A stretch of DNA of 64,000 nucleotides, from positions 124,001 through 188,000 of the forward strand of contig CAWCIY010000004.1 of NCBI GenBank assembly GCA_963795715.1, in the 5' to 3' direction. The translations under genes were made by a program, and so were the position numbers. Source of the DNA: JAFEDN01 sp963795715 (GTDB lineage: Bacteria > Pseudomonadota > Gammaproteobacteria > Coxiellales > Coxiellaceae). A model generated the notes under the pieces. That model did not search any database. It saw nothing but the letters and a program-made list of their open reading frames with translations, and had not been told where the DNA came from. Of the stretch, positions 16,962 through 26,188 are shown piece after piece (position 1 is the stretch's first letter; every line of letters begins with the position of its first letter).

Positions 16962-17869
16962 TATCTCTGTGGTTTTCCACTAACAATAAGAGCAGGATCC
17001 CAACCGGCTCTTTCGGCGCCTGCTTGATAGGTGGAATTAAAAAAAGCCAGCAAATCTTGATCAGGAGTTTTGGATTGTTGTATTTCCTGATAGTCCAGAA
17101 GAAATTCACTTAAAGAAGGTTCCCAGCGCGCCGTTGAGGGGTTAATTTTAGCCTTTTCAATCTGCGAGGGTTGAGGATAAGCAAAAGAAAAAAAAGCAGG
17201 ACTAGGATATGAGGCGTTGCCACACCACCAACCCACCTCAATTTGTTCATCATCCATGGCATTTTTTGTGATGTAATCTTTATTAGGAAGAGGTAATTGT
17301 TTGCCTTTATAACGAACATCCCGGAAATCCATCGTTCCCCACATCAGTCCAACAGGAGGTGAAATGCCTCTGAATAAAGCATGATATTGTTGTAAAACGC
17401 AATAGATTTGTGCCAATGCCTTCCACCAAACCAAAGCTAATTTTGGTTGATAAATTCTTTTTTCACTGTCTTGATCCATAGGAATAGGGTTAGGAACCTC
17501 AGCAGGTTGCATATTTATTTTTACTTCGATATTCAATTTCTTGAGTTTTTGAATAAACTGATGGGTTAACTCAGCTACTGACATTGAGGTAAGTACTAGG
17601 ACTTCTTTTTCTCCCCAACTGGAAACAATATAAATTTGCTGTTCAAAAAAATTAATCTCTATACTAAAGTTTTCACTCTTATAAGGTATTACGCCACTGG
17701 TTAAACCACTACTGGTGAGCCATAAAGCAGAGCTGGCCCAGTGTAACTCAAAAGGTTGAAGTAATTTCAATTTCCCGATTATTTGTAAAGCTCTATGTAA
17801 TAAATAAAGGGTGGTCTCCATTTCTGGATAGGAAAGCACAGGCCACGCCGAATGAAACATCTTGGCCAT
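16961..17869 (-). CDS. DUF5996 family protein
   Basis: The 302-residue protein matches the DUF5996 pattern known to me: an N-terminal AWPVLSYPE, HWASSALWLTSSGLTSG, then PMDQDSEKRIY, a central YHALFRGISPPVGLMWGTMD, then FFSFAYPQPSQIE and a C-terminal FFNSTYQAGAERAGWDP. The function of the family is not known. Its leader, ribosome site and start (ggccat preceded by aggagaat) are nearly copied in front of the next gene, so both are probably expressed together. Confidence 0.8.
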   Translation of the reverse strand: MAKMFHSAWPVLSYPEMETTLYLLHRALQIIGKLKLLQPFELHWASSALWLTSSGLTSGVIPYKSENFSIEINFFEQQIYIVSSWGEKEVLVLTSMSVAELTHQFIQKLKKLNIEVKINMQPAEVPNPIPMDQDSEKRIYQPKLALVWWKALAQIYCVLQQYHALFRGISPPVGLMWGTMDFRDVRYKGKQLPLPNKDYITKNAMDDEQIEVGWWCGNASYPSPAFFSFAYPQPSQIEKAKINPSTARWEPSLSEFLLDYQEIQQSKTPDQDLLAFFNSTYQAGAERAGWDPALIVSGKPQR

Positions 17870-17911
17870 AGAATTCTCCTGTGAAATTTTATTAATTATA
17901 GCTCAGCTTGC
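17863..17911 (-). promoter_or_regulatory. Duplicated leader, copy 1 (DUF5996 gene)
   Basis: The minus strand reads a TATAAT box (17895-17900), then taataaaattt, an AGGAG ribosome site and the start ATGGCC. The block is about 85 percent identical to 18236-18285 in front of the neighbouring gene, with the box, ribosome site and start in the same places. Confidence 0.6.
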
Positions 17912-17918
17912 AGTAAAG

Positions 17919-18242
17919 TTATTTATTTTCTTTAGTATCAGATTCAGGAGGATTAGTCGATGTAGATTTTGGTTGTGAAGACTGCCGTAACGCTTCCAAA
18001 TCTTTATATAACTCATTTAATAGATGCGTTGCGTTAGAAAAATCCTTAGCCAATTGTTCGTGAGTTTTAGCCATTTGCTGGGTCATGAGACCTAATTGAG
18101 CAATCTTAGTTCCGATAGCGTCGCTAGGGTCTACTTGTGGAATTTCCTCACCTTCTTGCGCCAGCAAAGATTTAATACCTCCCACAATGCTATTTAAATC
18201 AAATTTTTTAGCTAGGTCTGATAAATCTGGCTTTTTGGCCAT
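17919..18242 (-). CDS. Small acidic helical protein, function unknown
   Basis: I start this at the ATG giving MAKKPDLSDLAKKFDLN (107 residues), because AGGAGA lies 7 bases upstream; a longer frame to 18344 has no such site. The protein is charged and mostly helical, with a likely coiled coil over residues 45-85 (QQMAKTHEQLAKDF) and a Ser/Thr/Pro-rich tail. No membrane segment or signal peptide is seen. Its leader duplicates that of the DUF5996 gene 50 bases downstream, which suggests linked function. Confidence 0.6.
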   Translation of the reverse strand: MAKKPDLSDLAKKFDLNSIVGGIKSLLAQEGEEIPQVDPSDAIGTKIAQLGLMTQQMAKTHEQLAKDFSNATHLLNELYKDLEALRQSSQPKSTSTNPPESDTKENK

Positions 18243-18297
18243 AGCATTCTCCTGTATAATTTTATTAAGTATAGCCCAGCTTCTTCGTAAGCAACAA
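18236..18297 (-). promoter_or_regulatory. Duplicated leader, copy 2, with promoter
   Basis: TTGTTG (18292-18297) and TATACT (18268-18273) are 18 bases apart on the minus strand. The sequence from the -10 to the start codon is the near copy of 17863-17911. Confidence 0.6.
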
Positions 18298-18389
18298 GAC
18301 CCCAGGCTCTTTTCTGAAAAAAATGTAAGAAAAAGTTTAATCAAATAATCGGCTTTCGATCTTAATGCATAAATATTCCATCATAAACT

Positions 18390-18419
18390 TTGGATAAGTT
18401 TGGAATTCTAGTCTATAGT
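18390..18419 (+). promoter_or_regulatory. Promoter of the 48-codon small gene
   Basis: TTGGAT (18390-18395) and TATAGT (18414-18419) are separated by 18 bases, about 47 bases upstream of the small ORF start. Confidence 0.55.
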
Positions 18420-18465
18420 TTCTTATGTGAGGGAAAAATAATAAATAAAGAAAGGGAATGAAAGT

Positions 18466-18612
18466 ATGGGAGAAATCGATGAAAAAGATAGTATTAACAC
18501 CGAGCAACCCGAAGAGGGTAAAAATATTATCGGTAATTTTAGGCGTATTGATTGTCGCCGAAGTCGTTTTAAAATTGACGTACTTTCAGTAAATCAGGGA
18601 TCAGTTCGTTAA
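18466..18612 (+). CDS. 48-residue small protein with own promoter and terminator
   Basis: The ORF runs ATG to TAA and reads MGEIDEKDSINTEQPEEGKN, then a basic half containing NFRRIDCRRSRFK. The first half is strongly acidic and the second basic, with a single Cys. An AAAGGG sequence lies about 9 bases upstream. A promoter lies in front and an intrinsic terminator 12 bases behind, so this is a self-contained transcription unit. I do not recognise the family. It might instead be a small RNA whose ORF is incidental. Confidence 0.5.
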   Translation: MGEIDEKDSINTEQPEEGKNIIGNFRRIDCRRSRFKIDVLSVNQGSVR

Positions 18613-18624
18613 ACCCACCAACCA

Positions 18625-18659
18625 TGCCTCTCACGCAAGTGGGAGGCATTTTTGTTTTT
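18625..18659 (+). terminator. Intrinsic terminator of the small gene
   Basis: The stem tgcctctcac / gtgggaggca (one G-T pair) has a 4-base loop and is followed by tttttgttttt. Confidence 0.9.
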
Positions 18660-18676
18660 AAAGCATGCACAGTTCT

Positions 18677-18955
18677 TCAGCTTAGCTCTTTTTGTAAATA
18701 AGCTTTCAATTCCGAACTAATGGTTTTTAAAGCATTAGAACCGCGGGTAATTTTCGCAATACTGACTTTTAAATCTTCCGCAATCGCACGCTGGGTTTTC
18801 TCCCCCGCTAATAAAGCTTGCAGCAAACTCACTCGCATGGCGAGTTGTTCCTTTTCTTCTAACGTTAATAATAATTCTAATAAAGCTTCTAATTGTTCAT
18901 CCGAATCTGTGTGGCGGCATAATACTAAAAATTCCCGCCACCCTTTTTGTTTCAT
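18677..18955 (-). CDS. trpR: Trp operon repressor
   Basis: The 92-residue protein aligns with TrpR along its length. It has the helical dimer core (LLELLLTLEEKEQLAMRVSL), the DNA-binding helix-turn-helix (KTQRAIAEDLKVSIAKITRG) and the C-terminal SNALKTISSELKAYLQ. TrpR with bound L-tryptophan represses trp genes. Its start overlaps the recJ stop as ATGA, so it is translated with recJ. No trp biosynthetic gene lies in this window. Confidence 0.9.
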   Translation of the reverse strand: MKQKGWREFLVLCRHTDSDEQLEALLELLLTLEEKEQLAMRVSLLQALLAGEKTQRAIAEDLKVSIAKITRGSNALKTISSELKAYLQKELS

Positions 18956-20673
18956 AAAATTTCCTCGACTACCAGCTGCAATTTCTTCCTTCCCCGATAC
19001 TCATTGATATCCATTCGATAGGCTAAACGAATCGAGGTGCAATCGTAATTAGGCCATTGATTTAAATCCACATTAAAAGCAATGGCATCCAGATATTGAT
19101 CGCTACCCGGAGCTTGCAACACCATTTTTAAATGGCGGCGCCCGACTAATCTCTGGTTAATGAGCTTAAACTCGCCATCGAATAAAGGTTCTGGAAAACC
19201 AGGCCCCCAAGGTCCGCCATATCGTAAAATTTCTGCCACTTCAAAAGTAAATTCGTCTTCGTTCAGCGGGCCGTCAGTATACAACTTATGACACAACTCA
19301 TTCTGCCCAACTTCGTCGGCCACAGTCTCGGCAAAAGCTTCGGCAAAATCAGTAAAATATTGCGGCTCAAGACTTAAACCTGCCGCCATAGCATGACCTC
19401 CAAATTTAGTAATCAATTTAGGAAATCGAATAGCTACTTTTTCAATGACGTCACGAATATTTAAGTTAGAAATAGAACGTGCAGAACCCTTTAGTAAACC
19501 ATCTTCCCCCTTAGCAAACGCAATCACTGGCCGATGAAATTTTTCTTTAACCCTGGCGGCAACCAACCCAACCACCCCTTGATGCCAAGTTTCATCATAC
19601 AAACAAATCCCCAACGGCAATTTTTTATTGAGTTTAAGATTTTGCACAATGTCAAAGGCTTCTTGTTGCATTTGCGCTTCCAAAGCACGGCGCTCGCAAT
19701 TCAATTCATCTAATTTTTCAGCGTATTTTTTTGCCACCGCAGGTGTTTCCGCTAACAGGCAATGTATTCCCAACGACATGTCGTCTAATCTGCCGGCAGC
19801 ATTCAATCTCGGCCCAAGTACGAAGCCTAAATCTACAGCTTGCATCCTAGAAGGATGGCGGTTGGCCAAATGCAATAGAGCTAAAATTCCTAGATTGGCC
19901 ACTCCCGATCGAATCCGACGTAAACCTTGATGCACTAGTATCCGATTATTTTTATCTAAAGGCACCACGTCGGCTACAGTGCCTAAGGCAACCAAATCCA
20001 AGTAATGGGCCATATTCGGACGAGCAAGGTTATTGGTTGTAAACCATTTTTGATCGTCTAATTTAGCTCTTACCGCCAACATGACATAAAAAATCACGCC
20101 AACTCCTGCGATGCATTTGCTTGCAAACTTATCATTTGGTTGATTGGGATCAACAATGGTTGCTGGAGCAGGCAATTCTTCGCCTGGCAAATGATGGTCT
20201 GTAACTAAGACCTCAATCCCTAAATTTTTAGCTCTGGCAACTCCCTCATGACTGGAAATACCATTATCTACCGTCACAATTAAATCTGGCTGCTTTTGTT
20301 GGTAGGCTAAATCAACAATACCTGGCGACAATCCATAACCATATACAAAACGATTAGGAACTAGAAAATCTATATTTTTGGCGCCCATAGCACGCAATGC
20401 CAATATGGCTAAGGCCGTACTGGTGGCTCCATCAGTGTCAAAATCACCAATAATAAGAATGCGTCGATTGCTTTGAACCGCATTCGCTAAGCGCGCCGCG
20501 GCCTCTTGAATGTTTAGCATATCTTGATATGGGATCAGATCAGGTAGTTCACGGCTGATCTGACTTTCAGACGCAATCCCTCGAGATTGATACAGTCGTT
20601 GCAACAGCGGGTGTAAATCCTTAAACACACCGCCTGCTGAATTTAATTCTCGTCGTATAACGACTCTGCTCAT
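18952..20673 (-). CDS. recJ: Single-stranded-DNA-specific exonuclease RecJ
   Basis: RecJ degrades single-stranded DNA 5'-to-3' in recombination and repair. The 573-residue length is normal. The DHH-phosphoesterase motifs are present: IGDFDTDGATSTALA (about residue 76), TVDNGISSHEG, VTDHHLPGEELP, and LGTVADVVPL. The DHHA1 part has FGGHAMAAGLSL, and the OB-like C-terminal domain has GRRHLKMVLQAPG. trpR follows in the same transcript. Confidence 0.96.
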   Translation of the reverse strand: MSRVVIRRELNSAGGVFKDLHPLLQRLYQSRGIASESQISRELPDLIPYQDMLNIQEAAARLANAVQSNRRILIIGDFDTDGATSTALAILALRAMGAKNIDFLVPNRFVYGYGLSPGIVDLAYQQKQPDLIVTVDNGISSHEGVARAKNLGIEVLVTDHHLPGEELPAPATIVDPNQPNDKFASKCIAGVGVIFYVMLAVRAKLDDQKWFTTNNLARPNMAHYLDLVALGTVADVVPLDKNNRILVHQGLRRIRSGVANLGILALLHLANRHPSRMQAVDLGFVLGPRLNAAGRLDDMSLGIHCLLAETPAVAKKYAEKLDELNCERRALEAQMQQEAFDIVQNLKLNKKLPLGICLYDETWHQGVVGLVAARVKEKFHRPVIAFAKGEDGLLKGSARSISNLNIRDVIEKVAIRFPKLITKFGGHAMAAGLSLEPQYFTDFAEAFAETVADEVGQNELCHKLYTDGPLNEDEFTFEVAEILRYGGPWGPGFPEPLFDGEFKLINQRLVGRRHLKMVLQAPGSDQYLDAIAFNVDLNQWPNYDCTSIRLAYRMDINEYRGRKKLQLVVEEIL

Positions 20674-20777
20674 AAAGTCCTCCTCCCTTTAGAATAATCT
20701 TAATATTTTCTTAAGCTTAGTGTACTATAATACCTAGTCTTAATTCTGTAAAGCCATCAGAGGAGTTTTTTTGCGTC

Positions 20778-21362
20778 ATGATCTACGAAGTCTACCAAAA
20801 GCCTTTTCCTGTTTTAGTCATCAATGACCAATATGTGCTAAGAGAGCAATCCGATGACGATACGAAACCTTTTTTTGAATATTATGCTAAAGATCCAGAA
20901 GTTACCCGTTATATTTTAGCGACCGTACCTACTTCTTTAGAAGAAGCTCACGCAGAAATACAATATTGCCGAAATTTGTTTTATCATAAAAGAGGTATTT
21001 ATTGGACTTTGGCCCGCAGGGATAAAAATGAAATCATCGGTTCAGTTGGGCTTTATATCAACAACCATCATCACCGCGCAGAAATTTGTTATGATTTGGC
21101 AAAAGCTTATTGGCGACAGGGGATAATGGATAAAGTCCTACGTAAAGTGATTGATTTTGCCTTTGAGAAATTAAATATTTTCCGAATCGAGGCGCTCACC
21201 TTAAAAGAAAACACCGCTTCAATCGCCATTTTGCAAAAAATGGGTTTTGACCGGGAAGGTACTTTGCGGAAATATCGTTATTTCAAAGATGCGGCCAGGG
21301 ACGTAGAGCTTTTCGCCACTACTCATGAGATGATAAAGGCAAAAAGACAACAAGAAGGCTAA
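20778..21362 (+). CDS. GNAT-family N-acetyltransferase (RimJ/RimL-like)
   Basis: The 194-residue protein has the RimJ/RimL layout: LREQSDDDTKPFFEYYAKDP, then IGSVGLYINNHHHRAEICYDL, the acetyl-CoA loop YWRQGIMDKVLRKVIDFAFE, and ENTASIAILQKMGFDREG. Such enzymes acetylate ribosomal-protein N-termini or small amines. A TATAAT box at 20726-20731 and AGAGGAG upstream of the ATG support the start. The substrate cannot be told. Confidence 0.88.
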   Translation: MIYEVYQKPFPVLVINDQYVLREQSDDDTKPFFEYYAKDPEVTRYILATVPTSLEEAHAEIQYCRNLFYHKRGIYWTLARRDKNEIIGSVGLYINNHHHRAEICYDLAKAYWRQGIMDKVLRKVIDFAFEKLNIFRIEALTLKENTASIAILQKMGFDREGTLRKYRYFKDAARDVELFATTHEMIKAKRQQEG

Positions 21363-21365
21363 CCT

Positions 21366-21397
21366 CGTCATCCCGCGACTTGATCGCGGGATCCAGG
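21366..21397. repeat. REP-type palindrome (cgtcatcccgcg...)
   Basis: cgtcatcccgcgacttgatc and the rest of a perfect 9-bp stem (atcccgcga / tcgcgggat) with loop cttga lie just after the GNAT gene. A degenerate relative is at 40276-40324. Confidence 0.75.
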
Positions 21398-21409
21398 AAA
21401 CCACCGAGA

Positions 21410-22748
21410 ATGACTGAGATGGCTCGAAGAAGAAAGACAATTAGTTCAGAATTGTTTACTGCTGATGTCGCCAGCTTAAGTCATGACGGCCGTGGGATTT
21501 CCCATCTAAATGGCAAAACTGTTTTTATCAGCGGCGCCTTACCCACTGAAACCGTTCAATTCCAAATAACTAGAAAACGCGGCAGTTTTGATGAAGCCAA
21601 TGCCGTGAATATTTTAACGACCTCTTGTCAACGCAACCAACCTGCATGTCCTCATTTTGGAGTCTGCGGCGGTTGCAGTTTGCAACACCTGAATCCAGTA
21701 TTGCAATTGCAACACAAGGAAAAAGCCTTAAAAGACTTATTGTATCGGCAGGCAAAAATATCACCCCTGCAATGGCTACCGCCTATCGCAAGTCCCGCTT
21801 GGGGATATCGCCGCAAAGCCAGATTGGGGGTTAAATTTATCGCTAAAAAAAATCGGCTGGTGGTAGGCTTCCGCGAGCGTCAAGGTCATTTGATTGCAGA
21901 TAGTCAGCAATGTGCGGTATTGGTTCCAGCCATTGGCAACCATATTAAAGATGTGGCAGAAATGCTTGCAACTTTGTCCATCAAAGATAAAATTCCGCAA
22001 CTAGAAGTCGCTGCTGGAGACAACGCTTGCTCCCTAGTGATTCGCCATTTAGCGCCTTTCAGCGCCAATGATCTAAGCAAAGTCATTGATTTTGCCGAAC
22101 GTTATCCAATTACGTATTTATTTACAGCCTGCCGGTGTCGATAGCGTACATTTACTTTATCCACAAGAGAGCTCTAATCTTTTTTATCTCCTGCCAAACC
22201 ATAATTTAAAACTTGAATTTCAACCTTTACAATTCATTCAAATTAACGCCGCCGTAAATGAAGCCATGATTGATTTAGCGTTAAATTTACTGGATTGCCA
22301 ACCTCAGGAATCAGTACTCGATTTATTTTGTGGAATAGGCAATTTTTCCCTACCTTTAGCCAAAAAATCGGCGCAAGTGACTGGGGTGGAAGGTGATTTC
22401 CAAGCAGTAAAACAAGCCCAACACAATGCCGCTATCAATGAATTGGCAACAGCCTCTTTTTATTGTACTGATTTATTTCAAAGCCCTTTCGCTGGAGAAT
22501 GGGCGAATAAACGTTATGACAAAATGCTTTTAGATCCTCCGCGCACCGGTGCTGAGAACATTGTGGCATCTATTCAAACATGGCAGCCAAAAAAAATTGT
22601 TTACGTTTCCTGTGATTTGGCTACATTAGTACGTGATGCACAAAATCTTTGCCAGCAAGGTTATGTTTTAGAAAAGATCGGGGTTATGGATATGTTTCCA
22701 CATACTAAGCATGCAGAAGCGATTGCTTTATTCAGCATTCAGGAATAA
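21410..22748 (+). pseudogene. rlmD: 23S rRNA (uracil-1939-C5) methyltransferase RlmD, one frameshift
   Basis: The first frame encodes a TRAM-like region (LSHDGRGISHLNGKTVFI), the Fe-S cysteines (CPHFGVCGGCSLQH) and the central domain as far as FAERYPI. Near 22112 the frame shifts: the next frame continues with RIYLQPAGVDSVHLLYP, the SAM-binding VLDLFCGIGNFSLPLA, LLDPPRTGAE and the catalytic-Cys motif VYVSCDLATLVRD. Dropping one base (about 22109-22112) restores a full-length protein of normal length. Start ATG 21410 is preferred because the longer frame begins inside the REP palindrome. It may be a real null allele or a sequence error. Confidence 0.85.
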
Positions 22749-22750
22749 TT

Positions 22751-24892
22751 ATGAATGAAATAGCCGCCAATTGGCTGGAACAACAACAAGCCTATCCCCG
22801 CTTAAATTTGGCATTATTAGCTGATGTCTGCCGCTTTGTTAGTGAAGTTCCTGATACTACCAAAACAGTGCCTTTTTGTGCTTCAGCCATAAAGCAAGGA
22901 CTGGCCATGGCGGATGAACTACGCGCTTTGAATTGTGACACCGAAACACTCGCTGCCGGAATTCTTTTTCCTACCTTATATTATTCACTCGCTCCGCTGA
23001 CTACTATAGAACAATCCTTGCCGCCAGAAGTGATTACCTTAGCAAAAGGCGTGCAAAAAATGGATGCGATACAGCAAATAACTCAAGAAAGATCCGGCAG
23101 CCGAGCTGATAATTTACGCAAAATGTGTCTTGCAATGGTGGACGACGTCAGAATCGTATTGATTAAATTAACTGAGCAGTTAGTGATATTAAAAAATGTT
23201 AAGACGGCTCAGCCTGATGAACAAAAACAGGATTGCTCAACAAATAAATCATATTTATGCGCCTTTGGCAAATCGTTTAGGGGTTGGCCAAATGAAATGG
23301 CAAATGGAGGACTTGGCTTTTCGTTATCTGAATCCGCAATCCTATCGAGAAATTTCACAAGCACTGAAAATGCGGCGCCAAGATCGTGAAATTTTTATTA
23401 CACATTTCATTCGAACAATTACGTCAAGCGTTAGAAACAAGCCGGCGTCACCCATGCCGAAATATCTGGCCGCGCAAAACATATTTATAGTATTTTTCGC
23501 AAAATTCAAAGAAAAAAAATAGATTTTAGCCAAATATATGACACCAGCGCCGTGCGTGTTTTAGTTAAAACGATCGAAGAATGTTATAAAACTTTAAGTG
23601 TTGCGCACACAGCTTGGGCGCCTATTCCAGCAGAATTTGATGATTACATCGCTAAACCTAAACCCAACGGTTATCGCTCAATCCACACAGTAGTGATCAC
23701 ACCAGAAAAAATAAATGTGGAAATACAAATACGCACCTTCCAAATGCATGAAGAATCGGAATTAGGCGTAGCCGCTCATTGGCAATATAAAGAAGGCAGC
23801 GGCGGGAAAACATCCAGTTATGCCGAAAAAATCAATTGGCTGCGACATATCATGGATTGGCAAAAAGAAGTAGCCACCCCTCAAGATAATTTATATCGAA
23901 AAATTTTTGAAGACCGTGTTTATGTATTTACACCCAATGGGGATGTTTTCGATTTAGAAGCGGGTGCTACTCCCTTAGATTTTGCTTATCACGTCCATAC
24001 TGATTTGGGGCACCGTTGCCGTGGTGCAAAAGTAAATGACATGATCGTACCATTGAATCATCCATTGCGAACTGGAGATCAAGTCACCATCATCACTGGC
24101 AAAGAAATCAGCCCCAGTCGAGATTGGTTAAATCCAGGTGGTCATTATTTAAAAACCAGCGCCGCATTACATAAAGTTCGTAACTGGTTTAAACGTCAAG
24201 AGCAACAAAATTATCTACAACTAGGACAAGCGCAATGGGAAAAATTAGCAAGGCGAGAAGGTATTACTAAAAGTGATGTTGATAAAGCCGTCACTTATTT
24301 TAAATTTAAAAATTCGCAGGAATTATTCATTGCCATTGGTTCAGGGACTTTAGGCTTGATTTCGGTCTTTAATAAAATAAAAAATATCGAGGCAGAAGAA
24401 ACTATTAAGAATCTGCCAATTCCAGAAAAACACCCGCAAAAAATCATACAGGGTGAATTTCAAATTGAAGGAGTCGCTAATTTGTTGACTCAATTGGCGC
24501 GCTGTTGCAGACCTATTCCGGGAGATAGCATTATTGGTTATATTACCAAAGGGCGAGGAATTGTCATTCATCACCAAGATTGCCGTAATTTACAATTTAC
24601 CTTAAAACGGCATTCTGAACGATTATTCAACGTGGCCTGGGGCAAGGAAACCAAGCAATATCAAGTTTCCCTAGCCATAGAAGCGGATGATCGGACTGGT
24701 TTAATCCGTGATATTACTAATATTATCGCAGGACAGCATCTTTCTTTATTGGGGCTGACTACTCGTGTAGACACTTTAGAAAATCGTGCTTATATCAACC
24801 TAACACTCGAAGTTAAAAGTTTAGAACCTTTAAAAAAGATCTTACAGCAATTACATCAAGTAGCCGGAGTGACCCGAGTGGAACGGTTCTAA
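22751..24892 (+). pseudogene. relA: GTP pyrophosphokinase RelA, three frameshifts
   Basis: Pieces of one RelA lie in successive frames: the HD-like region (SGSRADNLRKMCLAMVDDVR), INHIYAPLANRLGVGQMKW, and from 23444 the synthetase (GRAKHIYSIFRK, AEFDDYIAKPKPNGYRSIHT), TGS and ACT domains. Removing one base near 23230 (g), 23412 (c) and 23442 (c) rejoins the frames exactly. The EFDD motif is the form typical of monofunctional RelA synthetases. The start follows rlmD by 2 bases. As read, only fragments would be made, so the stringent response would depend on another enzyme unless these are sequence errors. Confidence 0.88.
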
Positions 24893-25401
24893 TCTTCTTC
24901 ATCAGATTTTAGAGATTTTAAACTCTCAGCAATTGAACCTGTTTTAGCATAAGTAACTACTCCATCAATGACTTTATCCCGCAATTTGGGAAAAAATCCT
25001 AGCAAAAAACCCGAAGAAATGGCTACCAATGCACTACGAAAAGGATAATGATGGACCAAATTTAAAGCTTCCCCAGCGGGATCCTCTTGAACAGCTTCTA
25101 TTTTAGCTTTTAGCTTAGGGGCTTTAATTTTAAATAATTGGGATTTGATCAAGACAGCCATTAATAAAAGCAAAATGGCGATAACAAAAAAAGCAGCACC
25201 ACAGAAAAGAGTCGCTAAAATGCTGCTATGAACTAAAGCGAGTAAATACAAATAAAGTGTAGATATAAAGAATCCCACACCCACCAAAACCATAATGAAT
25301 GCAACTACTAAAAATAGGATGATTAAACCAATTTTAAGCAAAATCGCACTCCTCTGTTTTGAAGCTTTAAAGGATGCTGTGACAGGGCTGCTTGCCAACA
25401 T
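24889..25401 (-). CDS. Small inner-membrane protein next to DUF883-type genes
   Basis: The 170-residue protein has two long hydrophobic stretches forming probably three or more membrane segments (about 22-50, 53-95 and a weak one near 125-137), then a polar tail rich in Ser, Lys and Asp. GGAGGG lies 8 bases before the ATG. It converges on and overlaps relA by 4 bases. With the two downstream-of-promoter DUF883-like genes it resembles the E. coli YqjD/YqjE/YqjK group, whose members are inner-membrane stationary-phase proteins. The family is not firmly recognised. Confidence 0.7.
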   Translation of the reverse strand: MLASSPVTASFKASKQRSAILLKIGLIILFLVVAFIMVLVGVGFFISTLYLYLLALVHSSILATLFCGAAFFVIAILLLLMAVLIKSQLFKIKAPKLKAKIEAVQEDPAGEALNLVHHYPFRSALVAISSGFLLGFFPKLRDKVIDGVVTYAKTGSIAESLKSLKSDEED

Positions 25402-25434
25402 GCAAACAACCCTCCATGAGCCTCAACTCGACAA

Positions 25435-25695
25435 TTATTTTTTTCGGCGAAGTATTCTTTTTACTATACTACCTAAAACCATGCCAATACCCACAGCGCC
25501 TGCGATTGTGGCCACAGGGTTGTCTCCCATGGTTTCAGTCGCTTTTTTAACAGCTTTTCGAGATGCCTTGGTTGCATTGTTAACCGTGTCTTTACCGGCT
25601 TCCGTGACTCGATTAACCAGATCGGCAGCGTGCGTACCTAATTTCTCTACATCGGCTTTTAACGCACCTAAGTCACGTTGAATGTCATTGGCCAT
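25435..25695 (-). CDS. DUF883 family (YqjD/ElaB-like) ribosome-associated membrane protein
   Basis: The 86-residue protein has a long amphipathic helix (DIQRDLGALKADVEKLG ... ATKASRKAVKKATE) followed by one C-terminal membrane segment with a glycine pattern (VATIAGAVGIGMVLGSIV) and a basic end (RILRRKK). This layout is that of YqjD/ElaB, which anchor to the inner membrane and bind stationary-phase ribosomes. It probably shares a transcript with the membrane protein 33 bases downstream. Confidence 0.85.
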   Translation of the reverse strand: MANDIQRDLGALKADVEKLGTHAADLVNRVTEAGKDTVNNATKASRKAVKKATETMGDNPVATIAGAVGIGMVLGSIVKRILRRKK

Positions 25696-25798
25696 TTCCT
25701 ATCTCCCTAATAAAAATGATTCTATTGTTGTAATCTAGCATACCAAGCGTTTTTTTTCTACAAATTGCTCATTTTTAGAGCATATTTACTGTTAAAAC

Positions 25799-26017
25799 TT
25801 ATTTAGAACGAAATAGTTTCACCAATAAACAGCCTAGGACACCCGCTCCAAATGCATAGACTACACTTGTAAAAGGCCTTTTGGAAATCTGATGGCTTAC
25901 TTGCCCTACGGTCGATTTCCACATGATATGAGCAACATCTGCGCTCAATTTATCTATGTCTGCCCTTAATTCTTGCAGATCTTGTTCTAAATTAAATTTT
26001 TCATTATCTTCGCGCAT
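25799..26017 (-). CDS. Second DUF883-like small membrane protein
   Basis: The 72-residue protein has the same plan as its neighbour: a charged helix (LEQDLQELRADIDKLSADVA), then a membrane segment (VVYAFGAGVLGCLLVKLF) and RSK. An AAGGAGGTGA ribosome site directly precedes the ATG. It is probably a diverged paralogue of the 86-residue protein 103 bases away. Confidence 0.75.
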   Translation of the reverse strand: MREDNEKFNLEQDLQELRADIDKLSADVAHIMWKSTVGQVSHQISKRPFTSVVYAFGAGVLGCLLVKLFRSK

Positions 26018-26055
26018 AATTCACCTCCTTTACCTTAAATAGGATAGACCAAGGG

Positions 26056-26083
26056 TTGCGAAAAGGCAAAATTTTGCTATACT
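26056..26083 (+). promoter_or_regulatory. Promoter of the tRNA-Leu gene
   Basis: TTGCGA and TATACT are 16 bases apart, ending 11 bases before the tRNA. The downstream ctcttcctcttgcc has no GC-rich discriminator. Confidence 0.65.
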
Positions 26084-26094
26084 CTCTTCCTCTT

Positions 26095-26178
26095 GCCGGG
26101 GTGGTGGAATTGGTAGACGCGCCGGACTCAAAATCCGGTGGTGGAGACACCGTGTGGGTTCAAGTCCCACCCTCGGTA
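26095..26178 (+). tRNA. tRNA-Leu (anticodon CAA)
   Basis: The 84-base sequence folds as a class II tRNA. The acceptor is gccgggg/cctcggt, the D arm contains ggtagacgc, the anticodon stem ccgga/tccgg encloses the loop ctcaaaa (anticodon CAA at 26129-26131), the variable arm is tggtggagacacc, and the T arm is gtggg ttcaagt cccac. The discriminator is A and CCA is not encoded. It reads UUG. Confidence 0.96.
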
Positions 26179-26188
26179 ACTCGATAAC

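Noticed and set aside
23196..23522. Separate 108-residue ORF in the middle of relA
   Set aside because: Its first part is RelA sequence and the rest is out-of-frame RelA; it is part of the frameshifted gene.
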